From positions 1 through 33,634 of the forward strand of contig MHXU01000103.1 in assembly GCA_001824555.1 (NCBI GenBank): DNA of 33,634 bases, read 5' to 3'. Position numbers and translations under genes: made by a program. How positions within the stretch are numbered: the stretch's first letter is position 1; each line of letters begins with the position of its first letter. The notes below the pieces were generated by a model. That model was not told the origin of the DNA. It did no database searches and saw only the letters and a list, made by a program, of their open reading frames with translations. Shown in pieces: positions 26,943-33,634 of the stretch. This DNA comes from Planctomycetes bacterium GWC2_45_44 (GTDB taxonomy: Bacteria > Planctomycetota > Phycisphaerae > Sedimentisphaerales > UBA12454).

Positions 26943-27944
26943 ATGAGAATGACTTGGAGAGGGTTGGAACTGCCGACCCGTGTTGACCTTGATAAACAGG
27001 TTTCAACGGGAAAATATGGTTTATTCAGAGTTGAGCCGTTTGAGCATGGCTTTGGAACGACCATAGGAAACAGCTTGAGACGCGTTCTGCTGTCTTCGCT
27101 TGAGGGAGCTGCCGTAACGAACATTAAGGTCGCCGGCGCAGACCATGAATTTACTTCGCTGCCGGGCGTTAAGGAAGACATTACGGAAATCGTTCTGAAT
27201 GTCAAAAATCTGATTATTAGAAAAACCACTCGTGATCCGAGAGTTATTTCTGTTTCAGCGAACAAAATTGGCGTTGTTACCGCAGCACAGATAGAGTGCG
27301 ACCCCTCTGTTGAAATTATCAACAAGGATGCCGTCCTGGTAACTCTGACCGAAAATGTAAAGTTTTCTATGGAAATGGTCGTCGAGACCGGCAGAGGTTA
27401 TTCCGCCGCTATCGAGAGACTTGCCGAAGAAGACAGATTTGAACAGGAAATCGGCAGAATTGAAATTGATGCTATTTATTCGCCGGTCGTTCGTGTTCGT
27501 TATAAAACCGAAGATACTCGTGTCGGCCAGAAGACCAACTACGACAGATTGATTCTCGAAATATGGACGAATGGCTCCATTACTCCTGAAATGGCGATGG
27601 TTGAATCCGGCAAAATCTTGAGAAAGCACATCAATCCGTTTGTGCAGTATTTTGAACTCGGCGACGACACCGCAGAAGAAGCTGAATTTGTTGAGACGCA
27701 GCCGCATGATAAAGTTGATGACCAGCTCGAAGCAAAGCTCAAGATGTCGATTCAGGAACTTGAATTGAGCGTCAGAGCGAGCAACTGCCTCGAAGCCAGC
27801 CACATCGAAACTGTCGGCCAGTTAGTTTCGCTTTCAGAGGCTAATCTGCTCAAGCTTAGAAGTTTTGGCAAAACAAGCCTTCGGGAAATTACGCGAAAGC
27901 TCGCAGATATGGGTCTTTCGCTCGGTATGAATGCCCAGGAATAG
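26943..27944 (+). CDS. rpoA: DNA-directed RNA polymerase subunit alpha
   Basis: Alpha assembles RNA polymerase and contacts UP elements and activators. ATG 26943 is chosen because GGAGG lies 6-7 bases upstream; a TTG frame from 26919 would run through the T-tract and is rejected. It has 333 residues: N-terminal domain about 1-230, linker, and C-terminal domain about 262-325. The UP-element residues VRASNCL are kept (R278 is E. coli R265, N281 is N268), while the K298 equivalent is Thr in FGKTSL. Confidence 0.98.
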   Translation: MRMTWRGLELPTRVDLDKQVSTGKYGLFRVEPFEHGFGTTIGNSLRRVLLSSLEGAAVTNIKVAGADHEFTSLPGVKEDITEIVLNVKNLIIRKTTRDPRVISVSANKIGVVTAAQIECDPSVEIINKDAVLVTLTENVKFSMEMVVETGRGYSAAIERLAEEDRFEQEIGRIEIDAIYSPVVRVRYKTEDTRVGQKTNYDRLILEIWTNGSITPEMAMVESGKILRKHINPFVQYFELGDDTAEEAEFVETQPHDKVDDQLEAKLKMSIQELELSVRASNCLEASHIETVGQLVSLSEANLLKLRSFGKTSLREITRKLADMGLSLGMNAQE

Positions 27945-27967
27945 AAATTTTTTAGGTAGGTAAAAAT

Positions 27968-28462
27968 ATGCGTCACAGAATTGCAGGCGGACAGCTTAAT
28001 AGAACCAGCGCTCACAGACAGGCGATGAGAAGAAATCTCGCAGCCTCGCTGTTTGAGCACGAAACAATAAGCACTACTCTGCCAAAAGCCAAACACGTCA
28101 GGAGTTTTGCTGAAAAACTCATCACGCTCGCCAAAAAGGGAGACCTTAACGCCAGAAGAAGAGCCATCTCTATCCTCGGCAACAGGGACATTGTTAAGGA
28201 CGTTGACGGCAGCGTTGAAAAAACAGGAACTGTAATCGGCAAACTCTTCAGCGAATTGGCTCCTCGCTATCTCGACCGAAAGGGCGGTTATACAAGAATC
28301 ATAAAACTTGCTAAAGTTAGACTTGGCGATAATACTCCGCTCGTCCTGCTCCAGTTGGTTGGCCAGGAAAATCTGGAAAAACCAGAGACTAAGGGAAAGA
28401 AAAAGGTCGCAAAGAAAAAATCTGCCAAAAAAGCGGAAACTAAAGACAAAAAAGAAGAATAG
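27968..28462 (+). CDS. rplQ: 50S ribosomal protein L17
   Basis: L17 lies at the bottom of the 50S subunit near the tunnel exit. The family core is complete: MRHRIAGGQLNRTSAHRQAMRRNL and GGYTRIIKLAKVRLGDNTPLVLLQLV. After about residue 137 a Lys-rich low-complexity tail (about 28 residues) extends it to 164. It closes the alpha-type operon. Confidence 0.97.
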   Translation: MRHRIAGGQLNRTSAHRQAMRRNLAASLFEHETISTTLPKAKHVRSFAEKLITLAKKGDLNARRRAISILGNRDIVKDVDGSVEKTGTVIGKLFSELAPRYLDRKGGYTRIIKLAKVRLGDNTPLVLLQLVGQENLEKPETKGKKKVAKKKSAKKAETKDKKEE

Positions 28463-28476
28463 TCTTTTTTTGAATT

Positions 28477-28884
28477 ATGGATTGTATTTTTTGTCAAATA
28501 GTTGCCGGCAGTATTCCTTGTACGAAAATTTACGAGGATGAAATGGTTTTGGCTTTTCTGGATATTGCGCCGGTCAGCGCAGGCCATACTCTTGTAATTC
28601 CAAAAGAGCATTGTGATGAAGTTCACAATTGCAGTGAAAAGTATTTTGAGGCGTTGACTTCGGTTTTGCCCAAAATTGCGTTAGCTGTTTCTGACGCTGT
28701 CAGCGCTGATGGTTATAACGTCTTGTGTAATAATGGCAGGGCGGCTGGCCAGCTTGTTGAGCATTTGCATTTTCACATAATACCGAGAATGGCTGGCGAT
28801 GGAGTATTTAGTCATTGGCCTGCCGGCAAGTACCCGCCGGGCAAAGCGGATGAAGTTGCGAAAAAAATTCGTAAAAGCTTGTAA
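28477..28884 (+). CDS. HIT-family nucleotide hydrolase/binding protein
   Basis: The histidine-triad signature HLHFHII (H96, H98, H100) is present near the end of the 135 residues. C3 and C6 in the N-terminal CIFCQI match the zinc-binding form of HinT-like proteins, which cleave nucleoside phosphoramidates or related substrates. Actual substrate unknown. The gene begins 14 bases after rplQ and is likely cotranscribed. No terminator hairpin is visible after it; an A/T-tract region and tRNA-fMet follow. Confidence 0.93.
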   Translation: MDCIFCQIVAGSIPCTKIYEDEMVLAFLDIAPVSAGHTLVIPKEHCDEVHNCSEKYFEALTSVLPKIALAVSDAVSADGYNVLCNNGRAAGQLVEHLHFHIIPRMAGDGVFSHWPAGKYPPGKADEVAKKIRKSL

Positions 28885-28980
28885 TTTTTTGAGTTTTTTG
28901 ATAAAATCCGTTAGGTTTTTGAAGGTTTTTGATGTTTTTTTTGCAAAAATTTGTAAAAATTTGACAAAATTTGCAAAAAA
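28885..28980. promoter_or_regulatory. Phased A/T tracts upstream of tRNA-fMet
   Basis: T-tracts of five or more bases begin at about 28885, 28894, 28916, 28926 and 28935, and A-tracts at 28945, 28955, 28966 and 28975, close to one helical turn apart. The last part is four copies of a 10-base unit TTGNNAAAAT (28941-28980). Such phasing predicts bent DNA and can act as an UP element. A canonical -10 at the right distance from the tRNA is not evident. Confidence 0.55.
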
Positions 28981-29006
28981 CTTGCGCTTTTGGTTGAAAA
29001 ATTTAT

Positions 29007-29082
<76 letters not shown>

Positions 29083-29091
29083 GACGTAAAT

Positions 29092-29125
29092 AAGGCAATT
29101 GCAACGACTTAGTTGTGGTTGCCTT
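29092..29125 (+). terminator. Hairpin after tRNA-fMet
   Basis: Two 14-base arms (29092-29105 and 29112-29125) pair fully if three G-U wobbles are allowed, with a six-base loop. Only TTT follows, so it is a weaker terminator than the one after the second core (32808). It lies inside the island, so the present tRNA transcript ends on island-supplied sequence. The remainder to 29229 holds a CAATTGACAG-type dyad near 29170-29192 and no gene. Confidence 0.5.
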
Positions 29126-29229
29126 TGGTCGCCTATAGGGCATATGTCATTAAATTGTAATAGATGTCTACAATTGACAGCCCTGTAATTGAGAAATCAT
29201 CTCAATGAAATTACGCTAATGGCAATTCC

Positions 29230-30606
29230 CGTAATAGGCAAAAAGTCATCTTTCCGTAAAGTGAGCGATACACACACGTTATTGCTCAAATTGGCAGTGA
29301 CTTTCAACCGAAGAATTGAAAAAATGTGTGGCTGCAATGTTTTTAAAGTGCTCTTTTCAAAGTTCATAGTGAACTGAAGGCGGACCGGTACTGTCGGAGA
29401 CAGATTCATAATGATCGAAGTTTTCTGTTAAGCAGCTTTTCGATGATATGATTTCAATAGGCCGCCGAGTCGTTCGATGCAGAAGATATCGCCTGTATTG
29501 TTTCCGTATATCGGATCAATTATTCTTCCAAGCCCTTGATGTATCCGACCAGTATGGTAATAATCAAGAAACTTCGAGAGTACGTATCCAAGTTGCTCTT
29601 CAGAAGACAATATCAGGTGATTGAGGCATTCTTCTTTTACAGTTCTGACAAAGCGTTCAGCTACAGAATTCAAATTGGGGCTATGCGGTGGCAGTTTAAT
29701 ACATTCAATGCCTTCTGATTTCAGAATTGTACAGAACGTGGCCGTATACAAGGGGTCTCTGTCATGGATAAGATATTTCTTTCCCTTAAGGAAACCTTCT
29801 TCGCAATCGACCATATTTCGAGCTACTTGCTCCATCCAAATACCATCCGGGTTAGGTTTTATCCCCAGGATTTCGACCTTGCGAGTCGAAAGGTCAATCG
29901 CAAATAACACCATGCATCTGACAAGCCCTTTTATCGTGAGCAATTCAATTGAGAAGAAATCACATGCTGTTAAAATATGCCAATGGCTTTTGAGAAATTG
30001 TTTCCACGTGGATTTGGTATTTGGTTCGGGGTCATAGCCATTTGCGATCAGAATATTTCTTACAGTAGTTCTCGATACGTCAAAGCCAAGGTCTTGTAAA
30101 CAGTCACATATTTTCTGGCTACCCCATAGCATATTCTCAGTTTTGATTTTAAGTATCCAATAAACTGTTTGTTGCTCAATATGTGGCCTGCCGACTTTCT
30201 TCTGAATATTTGCACTGCCATCATACTTTTTGGCAATTAGCTTTCTGTACCAACCAAGCACAGTGGCAGGGGAGAAGAACAGGGATGTTTCTTCAAGGAG
30301 CTTTCTGGTCAACTCTTTTGCTTTTCTTGCTAATCGCATTCGTTGATTATCATTAAGCAAAATCCGTTTATCTTTTTCCTGCAGTTCTTTAAGTATGCGT
30401 ACCTGCTCTTTTAGATAGTCAATTGCCTTGTAAAGTTCTTTGTCAATGCAATATGCAAGGCATGTGATAATTGTAAGCCATAATTTTTGTTTCATAGTCT
30501 GAAAATTTTAACAATTCTGAATCTGTGCTTCAACTAATTTCGTATAGAATGGTTTTAACTCATTTTATGAAATATAGTTATGGAGTTATAATTTTTGCCT
30601 ATTACG
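29230..30606 (-). mobile_element. Complete insertion sequence with rve-type transposase
   Basis: CGTAATAGGCAAAAA at the left end (29230-29244) is inverted at the right end (30592-30606), giving about 1.38 kb. One transposase gene on the - strand fills most of it; 29245-29427 and 30496-30591 are non-coding. The family is not certain: transposase features resemble IS3/IS481-like rve elements, but the ends do not begin with the TG typical of those. I see no clear target-site duplication. Confidence 0.82.
29428..30495 (-). CDS. DDE integrase-core (rve) transposase
   Basis: The 355 residues have an N-terminal helical DNA-binding part (about 45-105, with SPATVLGWYRKL) and a second helix-turn-helix (about 108-155). 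The rve catalytic core follows: D179 (ACDFFSIE), D245 (IHDRDPLY) and E280 (NSVAERFVRTVKEE), about 34 residues after the second Asp. PPHSPNLNSVAERF is typical of integrase-core transposases. All acidic residues are present and the frame is intact, so it may be active. No second ORF or frameshift is needed. Confidence 0.88.
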   Translation of the reverse strand: MKQKLWLTIITCLAYCIDKELYKAIDYLKEQVRILKELQEKDKRILLNDNQRMRLARKAKELTRKLLEETSLFFSPATVLGWYRKLIAKKYDGSANIQKKVGRPHIEQQTVYWILKIKTENMLWGSQKICDCLQDLGFDVSRTTVRNILIANGYDPEPNTKSTWKQFLKSHWHILTACDFFSIELLTIKGLVRCMVLFAIDLSTRKVEILGIKPNPDGIWMEQVARNMVDCEEGFLKGKKYLIHDRDPLYTATFCTILKSEGIECIKLPPHSPNLNSVAERFVRTVKEECLNHLILSSEEQLGYVLSKFLDYYHTGRIHQGLGRIIDPIYGNNTGDIFCIERLGGLLKSYHRKAA

Positions 30607-30942
30607 GGAGAAGAGCAGGGATGTTTCTTCGAGGAGCTTTCTGGTCAGCTCTTTTGCTTTTCTTGCTAATCGCATTCGTTGATTATTATTAAGCAAAATC
30701 CGTTTATCTTTTTCCTGCAGTTCTTTAGGTATGCGTACCTGTTCTTTTAGATAGTCAATTGCCTTGTAAAGTTCTTTGTCAATGCAATATGCAAGGCATG
30801 TGATAATTGTAAGCCATAATTTTTGTTTCATAGCCTGAAAGTTCTAATAATTCTGAATCTGTGCTTCAACTAATTTCGTATAGAATGGTTTTAACTCATT
30901 TTATGAAATATAGTTATGGAGTTATAATTTTTGCCTATTACG
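30607..30942 (-). repeat. Tandem partial copy of the IS end
   Basis: The 336 bases repeat 30271-30606 with scattered substitutions, including the terminal inverted repeat at 30928-30942. They encode the first about 75 transposase residues (from ATG at 30829-30831) and then run out of homology exactly at the end of the full copy. This is the 5' fragment of a second IS or a tandem duplication; it is not a functional gene. Confidence 0.9.
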
Positions 30943-30962
30943 CCATATATTTTGCTCAATTC

Positions 30963-31580
30963 TTACAACTGTAGTATGCCACCACCAGACTGCTGGAAAA
31001 GTTTTTCCATTTCACGCTTAACAGTGGCAGGGTATTTTTTCAAATACTTCTGAAGCAGCTTTAAATTCAAGCGATGTAGATTACGAAACGTTACAATATC
31101 AGATGGGCAAATGCCACGCTTTCGGCACAAATAAACAAAATCACTTATGGCTTGTTCCGGTGAAGCGACGAGATTTTTCTGCGGATGTGAATAGGTCGAA
31201 TCGGTGATACATACAAAGACAATCTGCCCCAAGGTTGTACCACGTACTCTTGATCGATTATGCCTATGATTGGTAAAACACGTTATCTCTGTCGGTACTT
31301 GAGTAATTAACTGATGTCGGTAAAGAGCATACATTCCAGTAACATATGCAGCGGGATCAATAGAGGACACCAGATCCTCAATCATGACCGATTCCGCCAT
31401 ACCATATCGGCCTTTGGTATAACGCTGTATAATTCTGCGATTTACTAATCGCGAAAGTGACACTTTGAGAGATTTTGTATTCAGCGAGGAAATGTTAGAC
31501 AGCTCTGTTACTGTAAAAATAACTTTACGATATTTGTCACGTTGTTCTTGCAGCGTTTTCTGCCAATCAATTGCTTTCAT
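30963..31580 (-). CDS. AbiEi-like winged-helix protein (putative antitoxin/regulator)
   Basis: AbiEi proteins neutralise and autoregulate type IV toxin-antitoxin pairs that can act as abortive-infection phage defence. The 205 residues show an N-terminal winged-helix-like part (about 20-60: FTVTELSNISSLNTKSLKVSLSRLVNRRII..) followed by YVTGMYALYRHQLITQVPTEI, a pattern seen in AbiEi-type C-terminal domains. The ATG has GGAG 7 bases upstream and overlaps the end of the nucleotidyltransferase gene by 14 bases. The order toxin-first is unusual. The IS relic begins 20 bases after the stop. Confidence 0.75.
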   Translation of the reverse strand: MKAIDWQKTLQEQRDKYRKVIFTVTELSNISSLNTKSLKVSLSRLVNRRIIQRYTKGRYGMAESVMIEDLVSSIDPAAYVTGMYALYRHQLITQVPTEITCFTNHRHNRSRVRGTTLGQIVFVCITDSTYSHPQKNLVASPEQAISDFVYLCRKRGICPSDIVTFRNLHRLNLKLLQKYLKKYPATVKREMEKLFQQSGGGILQL

Positions 31581-32364
31581 TAGTATTCTCCATGCTAATA
31601 TATCGATTCAGTATGTTCATAACTGCATTGAGAACTATTATTCCACCACCAGTATCATTAAGTTGAGCGGCTGCTTCGGCATCAAGTTGTGTGTCGATAA
31701 CTTCCTGTATAGCCTTGGCATGGTAATCAGAATTTTTCCGGAGGTCGCACATTTTTTTTTCAAGATCCTTATTATTCATCCTTAACGCCTGCAACTTTGA
31801 TTTCAGTCTTTGAGCAGAATCAGAACGAAAGCGATCCTGAAAAAGAAATACATCTAAAATATCGCGATGTCTTAACATTATTCTGCCGAAAATGGCGATA
31901 ACTTTACTTTCGATCATGTCTGCTTCCGAAGCTGTCGCATATATAGTACCTCCTACCGTACGAACTTCAATTTGATCCGCACATCTAATGCACGTTACTT
32001 CAACAGGTATTTCTATGCGGCTATATGGCACATCATCTTTCCAGAAAGAAAGATCCACAATTTGCACAACTGGAGAATCGGCATCCGGACCAGTATGTGC
32101 ACTGATACTTCCGGAATAGCCGAGAAGCCTCGATACTTCCAAAAGCAAACCACGGTCAAAAGAATCTATAAGTTTTCTTTGTTTTTCCTTAAGGTCTCCG
32201 TCCCAGTGATAATCAATATCGTTTGAGATGCGTACGCTGGCATCTAGGAAGCGATACCTAAATCCACCGATGAGAGCCAGATTGCGTCCCACAGGGTGAG
32301 TTGCTACATACCGGGCAATGATCTTTTGGATGGCTTCTACTTTTTTCTGTTTATTAGCTATCAT
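31567..32364 (-). CDS. AbiEii/AbiGii-type nucleotidyltransferase (putative toxin)
   Basis: The 265 residues have the DNA-polymerase-beta-type nucleotidyltransferase signature: LIGGFRYRFLDASVRISNDID (GG at 33-34, DxD at 49-51), a later acidic segment RIEIPVEV (about 117-124), and ESKVIAIFGRI..RHRDILDVF (K154, R167, D168, D171) that matches the C-terminal AbiEii motif. AbiEii toxins use GTP or other NTPs to modify targets such as tRNA; the target here is unknown. AAGGA lies 7 bases before ATG 32364. A consensus promoter with a large inverted repeat is immediately upstream. Confidence 0.82.
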   Translation of the reverse strand: MIANKQKKVEAIQKIIARYVATHPVGRNLALIGGFRYRFLDASVRISNDIDYHWDGDLKEKQRKLIDSFDRGLLLEVSRLLGYSGSISAHTGPDADSPVVQIVDLSFWKDDVPYSRIEIPVEVTCIRCADQIEVRTVGGTIYATASEADMIESKVIAIFGRIMLRHRDILDVFLFQDRFRSDSAQRLKSKLQALRMNNKDLEKKMCDLRKNSDYHAKAIQEVIDTQLDAEAAAQLNDTGGGIIVLNAVMNILNRYISMENTNESN

Positions 32365-32403
32365 TGGCTATTCCTTAAAGCACTTTTCCTGTAACTAAAA
32401 GGT

Positions 32404-32455
32404 ATAATACCATATTAAGTAACAAATGTAAACATTATTGTTTATATTTGTTACT
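32404..32455 (-). promoter_or_regulatory. Promoter with overlapping operator for the AbiE-like pair
   Basis: On the - strand TTTACA (32427-32432) and TATTAT (32404-32409) are spaced by 17 bases. A 16-base-arm inverted repeat (32418-32433 and 32440-32455, spacer ATTATT, one non-identical base) covers the -35. AbiEi of known systems binds inverted repeats in its own promoter, so this is a natural operator candidate. Confidence 0.75.
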
Positions 32456-32754
32456 ATAAGGATGTTGGCCATAAGTGGCTCGGCGGATTGTTGAAATTCC
32501 GAGAAGAGCGGCATGATGGGTGGACGACTTTTTTACAAGGTACTACAGAATATTTTTTTAAAAAAGATATTGCGCTTTAAATTGAAGAGTGGTATAATTC
32601 CGGACAACTTGCTCACTGTCATTAAATTGTCATATATTTTGTGCACGTGATGCTCAATATGCTCAACATGCACATTTAAGTTAAATACCTATAAAGTAGA
32701 GATTTAGGGATAACTCGTTATTAAATAAGAAGTTGTAATTTTGCTTTATATTAA
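32456..32754. other. Non-coding right end of the island
   Basis: No gene with a start codon is visible. A frame without a start (to the stop at 32577-32579) could encode a short C-terminal relic containing WLGGLLKFREERHDGW, which I do not recognise. 32617-32630 repeats a 14-base segment near the left end. CTCAATATGCTCAACATGCA (32653-32672) is internally repetitive. These could be recombinase arm sites or debris. Confidence 0.4.
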
Positions 32755-32799
32755 GCTCATAACCCGGAGGTCGTAGGTTCGAATCCTGCCCCCGCTATT
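32755..32799. repeat. Attachment-site core, right copy
   Basis: Identical over 45 bases to the 3' end of tRNA-fMet (29038-29082). It lacks the 5' half of the tRNA, so it is not a functional gene. It marks the right junction of the inner island and the left junction of whatever carries the integrase fragment beyond it. Confidence 0.92.
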
Positions 32800-32807
32800 A
32801 GCTAAGT

Positions 32808-32853
32808 GCCTGTTGTTGCAAGAGTTGAAATCGAGCAATAGCAGGCTTTTTTT
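32808..32853 (+). terminator. Rho-independent terminator after the right core
   Basis: GCCTGTTGTTGC (32808-32819) pairs with GCAATAGCAGGC (32835-32846) using two G-U wobbles, followed by seven T (32847-32853). It would have terminated the tRNA transcript before the inner island was inserted. On the - strand no T-run follows the stem, so it is not a good terminator for the integrase fragment. Confidence 0.8.
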
Positions 32854-32864
32854 ATCTAATACCC

Positions 32865-33353
32865 CTACTGCAACAGATTTGCAACAGACATATCGGATAG
32901 AGCTTTGCTGCTTGCGGCTTTTGTCTTTTCAATCAGGTCATTTCTGACGGCGAGATAAAACTTCCTTGTTGTCTCAAAAGATGAATGACCAGCCATTGTC
33001 ATTACATCATATTCACTCAGACCGTTTCTAAACCAGTTGGTCAAACAGGTTCTTCTTAAGTCATGGAACTCGCCATCTTCAATACCCGCGTGCGACAAAA
33101 TCAGCTGGAATTGACGTCGGAAATTATTTGCAGGACACGATGCCTTACGCTGATTCCATTTGCCTTGTTTTCTTAGCTTTTGGATGTATTCATACCTTTG
33201 AGGCAAAACAAAAACATATGGAAAGCCTTCAGGCTGCTGGGCATGATGTTCGGTTAGCAGCTTAATGACTTCTTCGGTAAGAGGCAGACGCCTGCGTTCA
33301 TTGTCCTTGATTTCCCACTGCCATGTAAAGTTGCTATCTTTTTTGGGAGTAAC
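32865..33353 (-). pseudogene. 5'-truncated tyrosine integrase
   Basis: The C-terminal catalytic half of a phage/island integrase is present: FTWQWEIKDNERRRLPLT (beta-strand region), FHDLRRTCLTNW (box II, HxLRR) and AGHSSFETTRKFYLAV (His and the nucleophilic Tyr). The core-binding domain and the first catalytic Arg are missing. Homology ends at about 33353 where an IS66-type end begins; the apparent ATG at 33411-33413 belongs to the insertion. The protein should be inactive. It reads toward the adjacent core at 32755-32799, the usual place for an island integrase. Confidence 0.88.
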
Positions 33354-33541
33354 GTAACTTCCCGAGCAAATGCACCCCTGCAAAAAATTATGCGGCGAGG
33401 TCGTCTTCTGCAATTTTCGCCTTTTTTAGCGGTGGTTTCCAATTGCTCGGCAGCAACTCATCTATCCGGCTCTGTTCGCAGTGGCCGCAACAGCCGCATA
33501 AGTCAGTGGACTGAAAGGAAAATGGGGAAGATGGTTTTTTC
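33354..33541 (-). mobile_element. IS66-type right-end remnant (copy A)
   Basis: On the - strand a frame reads TDL, then RIDELLPSNWKPPLKKAK and a stop at 33388-33390, matching the C-terminus of IS66 transposase (RIDELLPWNWKP). The stop is followed by an end starting GTAACTTCCC on the + strand. Only about 160 bases remain; upstream coding is lost near 33520 where a second identical end follows. This copy interrupts the integrase. Confidence 0.8.
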
Positions 33542-33634
33542 GTAACTTCCCGAGCAAATGCACCCCTGTAAAAAATTATGCGGCGATGTCGTCTTCTGCA
33601 ATTTTCGCCTTTTTTAGCGGTGGTTTCCAATTGC
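33542..33634 (-). mobile_element. IS66-type element, right end (copy B), continuing out of the window
   Basis: From 33541 to the edge the sequence repeats 33353-33446 with two substitutions in 94 bases. It encodes NWKPPLKKAKIAEDDIAA and a stop on the - strand, the transposase C-terminus. The element presumably extends past 33634, so whether it is complete cannot be judged. Confidence 0.82.

Larger units (their letters stand above)
29083..32754. mobile_element. Integrase-less island bracketed by tRNA-derived direct repeats
   Basis: The island between the two 45-bp cores is about 3.7 kb, or about 2 kb without the insertion sequence and its partial copy. It holds an IS, an AbiE-like gene pair and non-coding ends, and no recombinase gene. 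A 14-base match (TGTCATTAAATTGT) occurs near both ends, at 29145-29158 and 32617-32630. Base composition is clearly more AT-rich than the ribosomal region. It may be a satellite mobilised in trans or a deletion remnant of a larger element. Confidence 0.75.

Noticed and set aside
28961-28989. TTGACA as -35 of a tRNA-fMet promoter
   Set aside because: The sequence 17 bases on is GCGCTT, not a -10, and the spacing to the tRNA is too long; the hexamer is one unit of the 10-base A-tract repeat.
29225-30948. Target-site duplication flanking the IS
   Set aside because: Flanks of 29230 and 30606/30942 share at most two bases (CC), which is not distinguishable from chance.
32419-32579. Small gene containing WLGGLLKFREERHDGW
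   Set aside because: No start codon in frame, overlap with the operator and no recognisable family; at most a relic.
32755-32799. Second tRNA gene
   Set aside because: Only the 3' half is present; the acceptor 5' strand and D-arm are missing.

Overview
The window is a bacterial chromosome segment in two parts. Positions 1 to about 29,080 carry a nearly uninterrupted transcription/translation cluster on the + strand. Positions about 29,080-33,634 are a visibly AT-richer accessory region built on the 3' end of an initiator tRNA gene. The gene order, the all-zinc-type S4/S14/L36 set, the missing rpmD, the long sparse intergenic spacers and the integrase style suggest Planctomycetota, perhaps a Phycisphaerae-like lineage. 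That assignment is an inference from content; no search was possible.

Layout of the core: rplL-rpoB-rpoC, then rpsL-rpsG, an intrinsic terminator, fusA, a strong promoter with a highly structured non-coding stretch ending in a terminator, rpsJ, another strong intrinsic terminator, then rplC-rplD-rplW-rplB-rpsS-rplV-rpsC-rplP-rpmC-rpsQ-rplN-rplX-rplE-rpsN-rpsH-rplF-rplR-rpsE-rplO-secY-adk-map-infA-rpmJ-rpsM-rpsK-rpsD-rpoA-rplQ, a HIT-family gene and tRNA-fMet. It is the classical str-S10-spc-alpha order with tuf and rpmD absent from their usual places. Together the genes supply RNA polymerase core, EF-G, IF-1, the Sec channel, adenylate kinase, methionine aminopeptidase and 25 ribosomal proteins. 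Oddities in the core are an L22 with about 72 extra N-terminal residues resembling an XRE-type helix-turn-helix, an S12 with Arg at the classical streptomycin-resistance lysine, an L2 with altered residues in its most conserved loop, and several families of short repeats and hairpins placed only in the gaps.

Layout of the accessory part: the last 36 tRNA bases plus the adjoining TT at 29,081-29,082 (45 bp in all) are repeated exactly at 32,755-32,799, bracketing a roughly 3.7 kb island. It holds one insertion sequence (with a 336 bp tandem duplication of its end) and an AbiE-like nucleotidyltransferase/winged-helix pair, preceded by a consensus promoter overlapped by a 16-bp-arm inverted repeat. 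No integrase lies between the repeats. A tyrosine integrase fragment sits just beyond the second repeat, its 5' half replaced by IS66-type ends, two of which lie in tandem up to the window edge. The simplest reading is stacked integrations at one tRNA, with the inner, integrase-less defence island depending on an integrase supplied elsewhere.
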